64,000 nucleotides of DNA from Baylisascaris procyonis (lineage: Eukaryota > Nematoda > Chromadorea > Rhabditida > Ascarididae): NCBI GenBank assembly GCA_037389465.1, contig JAZARR010000221.1:4132501-4196500 (forward strand), read 5' to 3'. A model generated the notes under the pieces. That model was given only the letters and a program-made list of their open reading frames with translations, made no database searches and was not told the origin of the DNA. The position numbers were made by a program, and so were the translations under genes. Below are positions 13,351-27,400 of this stretch, in pieces. The stretch's first letter is position 1, and every line of letters begins with the position of its first letter.

Positions 13351-16300
13351 CAGTGTTTCTAATCGCCATTAAATAAGTGAAAAAGTGATTTAAATTTTAA
13401 CACAAAAGAAAATGACATGGAATTAGCAAAAATAACGCGCAATTGATTGCAGCATGAATACAATCGTAACATCAATTGCAAAAGCATGCCAAAGAGCATG
13501 AAGAGATCAGCACATTTGCATTGCGTTCAACCGATCAATCAGATTTGTAATTTGTGACCGAATTAGAATATTTGCTGAACGACGCCCTCATAAGTGAACT
13601 AATCTGACCGCTTATATAAATCGTCTAAAAAAAAGTCGTTTTTTTAATCAGACCGACAAAAAATGTAAATCTGAGTGCAGTGAAGCGCATCGAAATTTTT
13701 GGCATTCTTGAAATGCTTTTTCCAAACACGAGGAAGAGTGCATAACAGAAGCCATCCAAGAACATAGGAAATACTGAAGATTGTATATCCTAACAGGCAA
13801 ACGGATTACGGTCGTTATGAAAACTATCGTAACTCGCTGAATGACAGAAAGAAGTAAAAACGCTGAAAACTACAGTATGAGCATTTCCAAATTGTAATGT
13901 GCTAGAAGAGCTAAAAAGCGCAAACACAGTTGAAACGACAAGACAAACAAACAAACGTAGACGCATTTGCACAGATTTTTCGTTGCAATAATGCGATTGG
14001 CAAATGCTAACTCATGCAAGCGCATAATAAAAAGAACGATAGCAAGGAGGAGCCTATCCTTTAAAATTAAAGAAAAAAAAGTTATTCTGGCAAGCTTGAT
14101 TTCAATTACCCCCTTTCTCAGCTTTAAATGTTTTTGCCTTCAAAAAGAACTCTCTCTCATTATAGATGCCCAGCATAGTGATTCATCGCACCACTTTAGC
14201 TCTAACATTTCCCGTCAATAACATCTCACAAAGCAAGCTAACGTTTCGATTCAATGCCACATTTCACTCGCCACATTACAGCACAATAATAAACGCATTC
14301 GCATGATGTATCATGCAAAAAAATATTTGCAGATGGATCGTTCTTGATAGAATCTATATGCAAAAAAAAATTTTGCCAATCGATCAACACATGAGAGAAA
14401 TACGATTCACCACCGATCAGCCAATAAAAATAATCTAATCTAAGCGATATGATTGCAGCAATAATAAAATAATTCTTCGCAAATATAAACATAGTGGATT
14501 ATTGCTGCAATACGAGTGATACAAAGTGGAACCGAAAAAGAATGACATATGAAAGAACAAATAACCAATCAGCTCATTTTACATCGATGAAAAGTAAACG
14601 AGAAAGGAAATTAGTGAGAAAAAAATCGATGATGTGAAAATATAACTCGAAATATAGGAGTTTCGTTAGCTTCTTCAAATCAACGATAAAATCATTTCAC
14701 ATTATAAAGGAAAATGCGAATTTTTCAATCACAATAATACCTAATAAAGGGTCGAAAATAAGAGAAATAACGATAAAATATTTGTTGAAAGAAAAAAAAA
14801 ATCAATAAAATATTATTTGATGAATTATTTTAATTAGTTTGGTTCCAGCTGAAAAAGATAGAGAAAAATTAAAAAAGGAGCGTTGAAAAATATTCTGCAA
14901 ATAAACACATCTCCACCGTATGAGAAATGCTGATGGTCACAAATATGAAATATTGTATAATCAACTCAAGTATGCAGGTTCATTTTCAAGGACACAGCAC
15001 CACTGATGTGCTATAAATACTTCAATGATGAGATGGGCGCGTAAAACATTTGAATAACTCGACTTTTTTTTTGCTCCAATAAGCCGCATATGAAAAATTC
15101 ACAATCAAGTATTCGAAAAAAAAGACGAAATATTTTCAGAATTAATCAATAATATGCACTATATCTATTGTGATTAATATACGTTATATATGATTGATAA
15201 ACTAATAGCGTAATTATACTAAGTGAATATGTTGGATTTGTTAATTTTCAGCTAAAAGAAATTACTTTCTTGGATAGACAATTCGTTGTGCAAAAGATTA
15301 TCGTATGCTAATTTAGAGCACTTTAAAGTGACCATTGGTCATAAAAGGGATGACCATTTGCCATGAAATTGGTTGATGCTAACCGAAAAAAATAGATTAG
15401 ACCTATAGTCCACTTAATTTCAACTTCTTTGCTTTCCAGGTTTACGAATTGAAACTCCGGACGGATGAAGAAACGTTTTATTAAAATTTTAGAGAAATTA
15501 TGAAAATGTAAGTGTGATTTATAATCAATATTTTACAAACTGTAGTTCATAGAAAAAATAAAAAACCTCACTAATGGCGAACAATACTGAACGGCGCATA
15601 AAGTGAAAAAATAGAGCACAAAATTAAAAAAAAAAGGCAATTTAAAACGATGAACACGATAGAAAATATTAGGAACTACCGAAAAGAAGACTATTTATAA
15701 ATGGCACTATAAGCGCTACGATCAGTTCTGCTCTATATCCATTCAACGCAGGGGTACTATTCGTTGTATACGATTTCTCTTTCTACTCTTCGACTACAAG
15801 CTAAAAAACTGTTCTACCTGTAACGATGCATTCAGTAATTTGTTTTTCTTTGTACAAGTATATATGCCTTCTCATTGTGCAGCTGTACAACTAACACTCG
15901 TAAAAATTGTGGAATCGGTGAATCAAAGCTTTTCATCAAAAATTTTCCTTCGCTATCAAAACCGTCTACCTCCTTTCACTATCTTCCCTCTCCACTCTAA
16001 AGTTTCCTTAGAAAAGGTCGACAACGCAAACCGTTGCAAAAATACTACAATTAACGGAAAAATTCAAAGCAAGCATCGCCTACGAGGCAGGCAACACAAT
16101 GGTGGATGCCAGCATGGTAATGCACTCAAATGGAGGCAATGGCTGCATCGCATCGTGACACACGTATATCACCGTTTCGATCTTGCTGTACACATTTTCA
16201 CTCTCACATTCAAAATTTAACAGCACTCATCCATAGTCAGCATCATCATCATCTCTGTAGCACCGAAATAATTGTGGAAATTCGTCGGTTAAATTAAAGT

Positions 16301-16833
16301 TGGCGTGTTATGTATTTTGCAAACTAGTCAACACTTACATTAATCATAAAAAAACAATAGAATATGCTTGCTAATGTGTTTTCTAAATTAGTGAGTGCGC
16401 AAACTGACTGTGCAAATTCCCATTCAAAAAATTCCTAATCAAAAAGCAAAAATTCCCGTCAGTTTAAAAAGTTTTCATAAATTGTATGGCACTTCGAATT
16501 CATCAATAAAAAACAGGCAAAAAAAGCATTGCAAAGAAATTGGCAATGCATGAGCTTTTACACCTCCCTTTATTTGAACAACCAATTTCGTTAAGCTGCC
16601 AGCAAATAACAGATATTTGAAATAATGCATTTATATATTTATAAACCCGGGTGGCTACGAAAATCTTCCTGAAAAGATTTTTTTCATTTTAAAATATACC
16701 AGTGAAAAACGTGTGCAATTTCTGCAACTCTAAATGTCGATAAATTTTTCTTAAGCGAATGGACCAATATGAGCTATTAACCGACCACAATTAATAACTA
16801 GTTTCAGTGGCTCCCAAGTTGGAAGTGCCATGC

Positions 16834-16853
16834 AGACAGACAGACAGACAGAC
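16834..16853. repeat. Short (GACA)n microsatellite
   Basis: Five tetranucleotide units. A related sequence with a similar left flank (GCTCC...GAAGT...GTAGACAGAC) recurs about 100 bp downstream, near 16919-16955, suggesting a diverged local duplication. Confidence 0.7.
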
Positions 16854-19667
16854 CTCCAGACATACACGATCATAGATGCGATGACATCTAAATGCGTTTT
16901 TGTAAAGCAAGTTTGCAGAAGCTCCTCTGAAGTGGAGGTACTGTGTAGACAGACCCGATATGTGCATTTACGGTCCTTCGATTAAATCGAACAGCCTAGC
17001 CGACGTGTGGAGGATCGACGGTACTACGGCTCATATATTCTTTCTTATGCGAACGATGGAATTCACTTTTTCTCAATCTTTTTTTGTGCAAAAAGCGAAA
17101 GCAAGGTGTCGTTGCAATAGAGGCGAGTTTGCAAGGTCATTTTAGAATAGTACTCACTAAATCTCATTGCTGCAGCTTTCCTGACTAGCGAATTCAGATC
17201 AGACAATAGAGATAGACAAATACATATGTCAACAAGGGTTGAACATCGCTACAATGCACTTCTTGTGGGAATTTACAAAAGCAGTATAAAACCAGCCCAG
17301 AAATATTTCAAAACAAAACAAAGTCGACGTGAATTGTTGTTTCAACCACTACAACATCCGAATCATTATTCCTTATTTATATCCAAAAGAATTTCAGGAA
17401 GTTTGCAAAATTTTCAGTGTAAGCAAACAAGAAGAGAGGGAATAAGAGATAGAATAAAGAAAAATAGCGCTGCAACAGCTTCGATGATATACGACTGTTG
17501 TGCCACACACACATGCAGGCGGCTGTTCTCTGGCACAATAAAGAAAAGAAACAAAAAACAACATAGTCAAATTCAAGACTCAGGAAGAGGGAAGACAGGG
17601 CGGAAGAAAGGGAGGAGAGGAAATCAGGGAAGAGGGAGAAGCTTAAACTTCATTGTCGAAGTGAAGCGGAGAAAGCAACACAGAAGCATATTTCACTTTT
17701 TTAAGCAACGCGTTTAACGATCGATTTCATTCGCTTGATATAAAGCAGAAAGAGAGGTCTCTCTACCTCTGAATGTTTCACTCAATTCTAGCAATATTTT
17801 GTTCGCGGCAAAGGATCACTGGTCAGAAAGTTTTCAGGAGACTATAATGTTTATATAGAGAGTATATCCACTTTGTAAGTCCCCTTCCTCTCTATTCAAC
17901 GAATAAAATTACGGTTTATTTGAAAGCAAAGAGTAGAAATTACCTATCGAAAAGTGGCGAGAACGATGTTGCTTGCAGCAGGCGTTAATGGCAGGTCAAT
18001 GGGGGCAATGCACTTGCCGCTCGTTGTAATAGCTACATATAAATGAATCAAAGACGCAGACATAAGCAGCACTCATCAAACTTTCGTCAACAATTTAAAT
18101 AGGTATATGAAAGAAAACAAGTGCGGAAGCGTGCAGCAAAGACAATGACTTGAACTTTCGATTAGTTTCTCAGTCGGATTGATTAGATTTTTAGACATTC
18201 GTAAACGAGGAAATTTGTACATGCAAATTTACCAAGTAAAATCCACCTCTAACCTACTGCAGAAAATATAGAAAATGTGATCGATGGGAACAGAAGTGAG
18301 CCTGTGGGTAATCTCATGCCATCCTATAGGCCAGATTACGCCCATCATACTCGCAACCACAATGATTCGAGAAGTGAATTTAGTGAGTAAGCACAAACAT
18401 CACATCCACCACTTTCGTGAAGTATCAACAAATAAAAATACATGCGCAAGTGCGCACTCATATTTTAATGGAAACCACCGTTTCCATCGGTCATTTCGAC
18501 CAGGCTAGGCATAAACTATATGCAGATTCTTAGTCACTTTCAGGTGATTACAACTGCCTTCAAAATCGATGAATCGACTTTAACGAACGTATAGGAAACA
18601 ATCTAAGGTGTGAGTTCGATCAAAACCTCTCCAACTTTTGCTTTAACGGTTCCCGAGCTATCAGATAGATATAAAAATACATAAACATAAACGCATACGC
18701 AGAACCTTACAGATATAACAACGCGCTCTATAAATGCAAATGCAAATTTTCCAAAGCGCATAAAAAGCTGAAAATGCACTACATGCAGGAATTTTAGTCT
18801 GAATTGACTTCAGACGCTGCAACTTACTCGCTATGTCTGGATCAAAAAAAAAAAAAAAATAGAAAAGCCTTTCCATAATTCACTCAAAACTGAAATTCAC
18901 ACAAACCATTTTCTCATAAAAGGAAGGTTGCCAAGCCCAATTTTCAGGTAGCTTCAGTCAGATGTACGCTTTGTAGATCGGCCGATATAGTGCGTGAAGA
19001 CGTAAAGCATATGTTTCAGAAAGTATATATTAACGTTTCGCTTAATGAGGCTATTATCGGGGCCGAACACCTTAAACTAGTGTAATTAAACAGCTAATTA
19101 GCCAACTTTGACGAGGCTGCTTCTGATAGTGGCCTCATGAGCCGAATCGCGGGCACAAACCTTTCGGAACAAGAGCTCTCATTCCTCGACCACGCTATGA
19201 TATTCAAAATTTTTGCTCAAATTTTTTCCTCATGGATGAGCTAGACGAGCTTCTAACTTCAAATTTTTGAAAGGTCAACTTATTCACTGTTATATGACGG
19301 TAAAAAGATAGCTGCGGGCTGATGCAGAAAACTAGTGACCGTTCCTGATCACAAGTGAGTATGAGCATAAGAGCAATATTAAATGAACACGAACTGGTTG
19401 ATACTAGCTGACAACTGGTTGTCAAAAAACTTTGATCCCACTTGACAATTGCAAAAAACGTTACTAATCGCCGCTATCTTTGTGTGAACGTGTGCTGCAA
19501 CAGCAAAAGTGCAAACAGCTCATCTGTTTGCAAGCAAATATTCGTATCGAGTGCATTCTCTCACCATTCGAAAGCACATCGCTGGCCTCTATGTATGAAT
19601 TAGGCAAAAGGCCGGCAATACTATAAAAACTCGCTTGTCCTCCTCTTTCCTATTTGTGCAAAATTGT

Positions 19668-19688
19668 CCCCTCCCATCCCCCCTCCCC
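19668..19688 (-). other. G-quadruplex-type tract (C-runs on plus strand)
   Basis: C-runs of 4, 3, 6 and 4 bases are separated by 1-2 nt on the plus strand, giving a canonical G-quadruplex motif on the minus strand. Confidence 0.75.
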
Positions 19689-20580
19689 TTAACTCGCGAC
19701 AATTGGTTCGCAAGGATCCCTCTTCAAGCTTCCGCTACAAAACCGATATGAACTGATTTTCTGTGCAGTGAATGATTCAAATCTAAAATTATCTCTGAGC
19801 GCCTCCATCAATAAACGTGCAATAAATTGAAGCTATCTCAAGACATGACTTCAACTTACGATTCTGACAGCCACACTCAAAACAATTAAGAACAAAAGAG
19901 AAGCATTAATGGCGGAGTTTTATCACTACGCTGAAGATGCAAAAGAGGAAAAAAATTGGACGGAGCGCATACGAAAACATCTGAACCCTCGTGCGAATGT
20001 CGCTTCCCATGGGCTCGCTTGGAGCTTAAATTTTCTGAATTCCTGTCCCCTGATTCAAGAGCACGATTCGAAGAGCTCTGCTTCGGGTGGCGAAGAGGAT
20101 AGAAGGCGCTAAAAACTTTCGCCTTCTTCAACACCCCAGATGACACACCGTAATCAAGCCTTTAGCATCCACTTTACAATGGCAACTTCTACTAGCCTGA
20201 TTAGTGGAAGATAGTATAACTGCATGCGAATCACTGCAGCTTATATACGAATTCGATGGTTATTATATAATTTTAAAAAATAAACCACAGACGTTCCCTT
20301 TCATAAAAGAAAGACATAGATAGGGACTCACATCAACGAATAAAAAAAAAAAAAGAAAACCTGTGTTTCAACTCGAACATGAGGGAAAAAAAAAAATAAA
20401 CAAGAAGAAACACCTAAGTGAGTTATGAAATGTTCGCAAAACTGATAAGATAACGAAGCTGAAAAGATCTCTGCATCGCCAACTAGTGCATCGCATCTTT
20501 AACAATATCGAACAATAAGGCACATATAAACTACAACAGAAAAGCCGTAACCACATCGCGGTTTAACTGCTAACCGCTAT

Positions 20581-20785
20581 GGTTCGAACCGGCCCTCGCT
20601 AAGACGACATTTCATCTAGACAGCTAGAAGCACAATGATTCCTATATGCGAATACGCTCTCGTTTAATAGGCACCGACCTTTGCCTCAAGGCATTTATAG
20701 AGAGTTTGCTCTGTCTTTTAGTTATCGCTTCTCTGTTCTGCCCGAAAGCAGTTGACTTATAATTTATTGACCACCCCTTAGAATA
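20581..20785 (+). mobile_element. SINE-like element, copy 1 (tRNA-type B box head)
   Basis: The element opens with a B-box match (GGTTCGAACC) and shares its order of segments with the copy at 60768: an AGCTAG block, a CGCTCTC block, a 40-bp core (20671-20712) nearly identical in both, and a block ending TTTATTGACCACCC. Same strand, about 200 bp. The A box, left end and any target-site duplication were not resolved. A tRNA-derived SINE is the best reading (inference); a short DNA element is possible. Confidence 0.6.
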
Positions 20786-21764
20786 GTTTTGTGATGCATT
20801 CTTATAAATGCATGTGCGTGACATATGCGCCACATAACAGCATTATGCTATGACGGAAATCGAATAATATAACTCCGTAGAAAAACAAGCAAACAGATGG
20901 GCACAATTGCTTCTCTTTGCACATTTCCCTCCCCCATTATGCGCAAATATTCTCAAATATAAATTAAATAACTCGTTGAAAATATTGGCAGTGAATGTGC
21001 TTCTAAATTTCAACTTGCCACGCTGAAAAATTCACTCAAATAGTTTTCTCAATAAATCTTTAATAATTCGCATTCCTTTGAAATCGATCAGTTTTTGTAA
21101 AAACTCAAGATAAAAAGGAGGAAGGTTCTTTCCACTCGAAACCCAAAAAATAGTGAAATAAATTCAATTGGGAAATTCGACGGTTTTTTTGAATATCAAT
21201 AATTCAAAAAATACTTAAAGAACCAACACAAAATTTAGGTGCAGGAAGTGATACTACGATTTGAATTATATCCATTTGATATCGTCAACGAAGTTTTGAT
21301 TAGTCGTAAGTTGACACTGTCGGGCAGATTGATTAGTATATATGCATATGCACAAATATCATGCCACTATGATGCGCTTTAGCATTAAACAATCATAGAG
21401 AATTGATAAGAGAGAACGACTACTTCCTTTTTTTTTGCGATAGGACGATAAAAGCAACAAGTTGACCTACGACAACATCCGACAAGAAAACAAGCCAACA
21501 AGTGCATAAATGCAACAGGTAACGCGAATAACATCCGTTCATCAACGAAACGTTTTTGCATTATTAATGAGAGAATCAATAGGCGCAGTGAACACCGAAC
21601 GCAACATTCTATTGTTATAAGCGACATCCGTAATCATGGAAATTCTCAAAGAAAAACTCCTGATATATGGAAATTTTTGTGAAATGCAGCAATAAGACAC
21701 AAAAGAAACATGCAAAACCAGAAAAAAAAAGAATTGCAAAAATTAATAATGGTTGTAAAGAACT

Positions 21765-21870
21765 ATAAAAAGAACTATAAAATTAAACGTTAATAAACGC
21801 TTTTAATATAAAGAATCATAAAAAGAACTATAAAATTAAACGCTGATAATCGCTTTTGATTAGCGATTTA
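21765..21870. repeat. Tandem duplication, 53-bp unit
   Basis: ATAAAAAGAACTATAAAATT begins a unit at 21765 and again at 21818, followed in both by an AAACG...ATAA..CGCTTTT segment with a few differences. Confidence 0.8.
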
Positions 21871-22425
21871 AACAAGGCAAAAGGGAAGGGTGAAGTGAAA
21901 AAATTCTCCACACATTTTTATGTATAGCGGTTAATTATTCGAGCAAGATAGGAGAAAAATTAACGAGACTTTCAAAATTCGCAAAAAAAAAGGACAGCAA
22001 AAGGTGGTCAGTCACCTGGTTATGTTCCCTCTCAAGTGCAGAATGATTCAACAGAAATAAAACACAATGACAGTAAAAAATCATCAGTCGAATGGCAGCA
22101 GAACTGTTTTTTGCAAGGCATCACAGAATATCGTCAAATTCTTTTTTTTTTTAACAGCATAAAAGATCTCTTCAATCAAAAATTCATCCCTCAACATTTC
22201 ATCCTTTTCAACTTCAATCCCATCCTTGCTACAGGAGTAGCTCGACAATCTGTAGGACTCATCTGTACATTACTGTGGTAAAACTGGAGATAAGAACAGC
22301 TGAGATGGGGGGATGGCAAGGGTTGAAAACAACTGTTCCATGGACGACTGCGAGGTGATAAACCATAGTATAGAATGTATGGCGATGGAATGCGGGAAAA
22401 GCAATGACTAATGATGACACGTAAG

Positions 22426-22497
22426 GTGGGTGGCAGCTAGCGAACAATGGATCGACACGCAAGAATGGGTGGCAGCAAGCGAACGATGGATCGACTT
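22426..22497. repeat. Tandem duplication, 40-bp period
   Basis: A 32-bp segment with the cores GGGTGGCAGC and ATGGATCGAC occurs at 22426 and 22466 with a few substitutions, inside a locally GC-richer stretch (about 22.3-22.7 kb). Confidence 0.8.
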
Positions 22498-22901
22498 CAG
22501 GGCACAACGGGAAATCACAAACGGGCAACACAAACAGCGACGCGTGCACTCATCGCGCCCCAAACTGTGTGCCTTGTAAGTACGCGAGCCTGACAGCCAT
22601 CACCTATCGCGCACGCACGCAACACTCGGTTAATCATCTGCCGTTCATCGTCGGTTATATCGACGCATAATCTCTTCGTGACAGCTGTCATAACAGCCGA
22701 GAGGCAAAGCGATCAGATGCAATCTGGCCAATTTTAAATAAAACTTAGCATTTCAAACCCTTGACAAGTAACATTTTTACGTCATCCTAAAAGTTTCTCG
22801 AAAAACACCTTTTGTTTTGAAGGGAAGGTGAATTTTTTGGATGCTCTTTAACCTTTTGAAGATGAGTACTCCACCTTCTTAAGGAATTTTCATGGGAGGA
22901 G

Positions 22902-22903
<2 letters not shown>

Positions 22904-22961
<58 letters not shown>
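22904..22961. repeat. (TA)n microsatellite
   Basis: About 58 bp of TA dinucleotides. Confidence 0.97.
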
Positions 22962-22963
<2 letters not shown>

Positions 22964-24434
22964 TTGTCCTAATAATGTATTTTTACTTCAGAAAAACATG
23001 AAGAAACGGTGGAATAACAAATGTTTTTACTTCCGTAAGTTTTCACAAATGAGAGCACAGTTGATTAATACGGAAATATTTCAAGCCTTTTCAACTTCTT
23101 ATGCAGTTTGTCGGTATTGCAACTAATTTTCATAGCTATTACCGTTCATAAAATGGCCTAGTCGTACTAAGAGATTCCAACTTCATGATCTCGCTGAATA
23201 ATTTAGTTGAAGGCTTATATTGAACTGATTGAGTGATAGGAACAACAACGATGTGAGGAAGTAGTTAGCGGAAGAAATCGCTATGCTAATTTATGCTCAA
23301 AATCAGCTTATACCTTCTTCTAAGGTTGAACGATACGTGCTTATTGAATGCAAACACAGTGCTAGGTATCACTTAATAAATGTTCATGGTTTGATGTCCT
23401 CTGCAAACTGCCCCTCACTATTACTGCAGACATGTTCTTCCGTTCCTGCAGATATGAGGTCAATATGTGATAATAGTGAAATCCATTTTCCCTAGCCATA
23501 AACTGGAATCCTTGTGGGGATGCTTCGAGTATGGCATCATCGGACATCCGATTACAGTATCCGATCATAAGGTACTTGTTCTACGGAAACCTCAACAGAG
23601 AACAAAGAAGGTTTTGTCCCAGTCAAAACCCGATAGCTCCTTATGCACGGATCGTTCATGTCTTTTTGACTCTCACCAAATGGAGTTAGAATATGACATA
23701 TCGCAAAATGCACTATGACGATACAATCCTGCTAAAATAGCTTCTTTTTTAAAATATGCTCAGAGCATAAAACACAATCACCGCTGGTATGCTATTACAA
23801 AGTTGAAATAAATTTTTTAGAACTTATTCTTTTCCACATTCGAAATATATGAATTACATTTCAATGCATTTTTGCACTAATACATGAGACACGCAATAAA
23901 ATGATGGTACTGTATTTGTTTTTTAGATTTTGCATATTTTCTCATCTCTGAACAAAGCAGAGATGGGACCGATTTTTGACTATAGACATGAGGGAAGGGA
24001 AGAAGATGTGGCCATGTTGTATAATCATCGCATAATGATGCACCACCGAAATCGTCTGTACAATATATAACCTTGCTTGTATAATAATTGCTTAATGCAA
24101 AATCATGTATTTCCAATACTTATATGGTATACATCCACCACTTAATTGAACTCAATGCTATCGAGCAAATTTTTTGAGGTGAACGGATAGAAAAGATGCA
24201 GAGGTAATGATTTCCTCGATAATCTCCACTAAAAGTATGTGGAAAAATTGAAGTTTCATCAAAAACATACAAAATTTCTTTTAATTTGACCGAAATTGAT
24301 CTAGTGTATTTGTCCGAATTTCCTTAACTTCAAATATAAAACATCCCTGGTTTTTCTTTCTAGACTAATAGAATTGTCAATAATCCCACTCGTTTGCCTC
24401 CTTCTCCCCTCCACCGCACTCAAAAAGGATCACA

Positions 24435-27400
24435 TTATGAAACTGCACATATAGTTTTGTTTTTGAGTTTTTTCAAAAGCTTCGCTCTCTCTGCTGTCAT
24501 TTGTTCGTTGTTGTTTGCGTCACGTATTTCCAGAGCAGCGCATATTGCCTCAAGAAAAACCTTCAGCACGCCCGACTAAAAATGTCAACATGTTTGGAGA
24601 ATTTACATCACGCTTAATACTACAGGTTTCTGTCAGGGAAGTTAATCAATAAGATGTACTAGATCGATTCATATAGGTTTCTCGTGTAGAACTACTAATT
24701 CCTTCAGGGGCTCAGAAGGTTATAGAGAGGGCCAATGTGGAGTCAGGGATGATGGGGAAGAAAGCGAAAGTCAACGTAACTTTTCTCCTTATATCATAGA
24801 TAGGATGGATGAAGGTTCAAGCTGCCAAGGGATCAGTTGTCAAGTTGGCTAAGACTCTCGAATTTCCTTAGTACTAAAAATGGTTCCTACTGCTACTGTA
24901 AATTGTGCTAGGCTTCAAGATTTTATGTAGCCAAAATGTGCGTAGATTTTTCAATTAAAAAATGCGTGTTTGTTAACGCCACTGATGTTTAACCGACCTT
25001 ATCACGAAATGTGCATTCGACGAAGGAGTATGCACCAATTTTACGAGCCATAGCCTCACCCTCATCTTTAGTGACCAACTTGAAGAGTTCGAGTTGATCC
25101 TCTGGGTAAAGTTGTCGAGCTAACTTCTCGATTGTCTTCGGTTCATTGCGTAGGTCAATTTTTGTTGCCGCAAGTACTATGGGCACATTTTCTGGACACA
25201 AGCCCAATTTTATTTCATCTGCCCACTGTAAAGAATCCTGGTTTATGCTAATGAAAAATATTGAAGACGAATATGTTTCCAATAATCGGAATAGCTCACT
25301 CAGGTATATGATAGGAAAAGAGAAGGCATTTTGATTCGTTTTAACGTGATAGATGGCACCTTGGCTCTCTAATCGTTCAGGAATATAATGTTTCCTGATA
25401 TGCTATACTGTATTTGCCTTACTAAAATGCCTACACACCGACGGAAATCGATTTTTTGAATGCACACAGGTTCATGAGAGCAACAGTTATTTCACCATCA
25501 GAACTTGAAATCGAAACACAAACAATAATATCACTGAAAACAGAGGCTATAAAAATAGCTTGCAAGACGCACAGCTATTTTGCATATGTGCATAAGTTTA
25601 TATTAAGCACTGTTCATATAAGATTGTTCAACTTAATCGCGGCATGCGTTGAATTATAGGTATAAGTTTCATGCGGTGCACTGTCTATAATATAGTGCTC
25701 CTCTCAACGAAACTGGTTTTTGGTCACAAAATCTGCTCTTTTCAAATCAGTAATTAGCTGTCATTGAGGTTATCTAATTAGAGGGAGTCAACATCGCGGT
25801 TAAATTTCCACTTTTCCCTTTTTCCAACGGTTAATTCCAAATTCCAAAGTAAATTTCCAAAAAAAAAGGTAAACATGAATGACAAATTACCAAACTTTCA
25901 AAGAATGACGAAGAACTTAGGAGTACATCGAGCCTTTGGCGTGATTTTAAACCTTCCACGATCCATCGGATGGATTAACTTTTAGACAGAAAATATAGCG
26001 GTCTTAAAAGCCGTTTTTCACGGGAGTCCTGGCAGAGAAGGATGCTGCAGGAGGAATATAATTAAAAATTGGGAAAGCCGAGGCGTAGAAAAGAGGTGTA
26101 AGGAGTGAAGTGACTACTTATTTTGGGCACATGACATGTTCAGAGGAATAAGAAGGTAATGAGCGTAGCTAGACAGTGGCGCTACCCTCAACTGTAACCT
26201 ATCAAACCTTTGGTGTGATGAAGCAGGACATCAGCACAACAAATTATTACCCGATTTTCGGCGTTTCTGAATGAATTACGGCATCCGACCGAATAGCAAA
26301 TAACAATCACATGAACTCCAACGTAAGTCAGTTGACGAAGACGATCATATTCTTCCTGAAGTAAAAGTTACGAGATCAACAAAACATTGATATACTGAAG
26401 AGTAAAAATTACCTGCATCATTCTAAGTTCAAGTCCTATGCGATGATCAGATCTTTGATTCAAGACGAGAATTTGCGAGGACAAGAATATCATAGTGACC
26501 GTAGAACGTTCAGGAAGTTAAAGTACCGAAAAAAAAAGAAACTACGAATCTATAATAAGATCTCAACTGCTAAAAAAACACATAATAATGTTGCAGCCTG
26601 AATCATCAGAAACACAGTAGTTTGGCAGTTAATACAGATGAGAAGAACCTCATCAATGATTCTGCGGGGTGGAGGCGAGACGAATGAAAAATCCTGAATT
26701 TTTACACAGCATTATTACACTGAGCATCTTCTATGCATCCGTTGCTTAACTAGAGCCACGTAGAAACAATCTTTTTCATTTCTTCTCAGAAACGAAGCGC
26801 TTTCATCGATAACCTCAACAAGATGTCCTTAAATATTCCCTCACTACCACTCTAAATCAAAGCAGTATCATACGAAGAACAAAGTTTTAAATTTCTTTCT
26901 AAAAATCCACTATTTTACTCTCAAAGAAATATGCATAAAAAAATGAAAGCTAGCATGTTTCATACTTCATTTTTTAGTTTACTTGAGAGGAATGCTCACC
27001 TTTCCAGGTGAATCATATATTTCCATGAAATGTGGGTAAGCAACTGGATGTGATAATTGACAACCATACACATCAATCACCTGGATATAGTTGAATTCAA
27101 TCAAATATATCAATGAAGTGTTTGTTTCAAAGTTTACTGCGAAACGCGATTAGTCTATGATAACGAAATTAGCTTACTGTTTCTAAAAATCGGCAAAACT
27201 GCTGTGAATTTCAATGACTGTAGCATCATTTTTGGATCATACGAGGTTACAATACCTCAAGGTTCTTAATCGAGAGGGGAGACGACAGGTGAAGGTTATT
27301 CGAGGGACCCGAAGTATGTCTTTCCGGTACTGATGGAAGTATGTGGCCTATAGAACGAGGCGCTCAAATGGAGAATGCGTGGAATTCTAAGGTTTTGAAG

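Noticed and set aside
17226..17717. Longest open frame in the window (163 codons, plus strand)
   Set aside because: Very basic translation driven by a purine-rich tract; no domain, no splice context.
23283..23718. Opposed frames on both strands in a slightly GC-richer patch
   Set aside because: Both look partly protein-like but neither has splice sites or a recognised domain.
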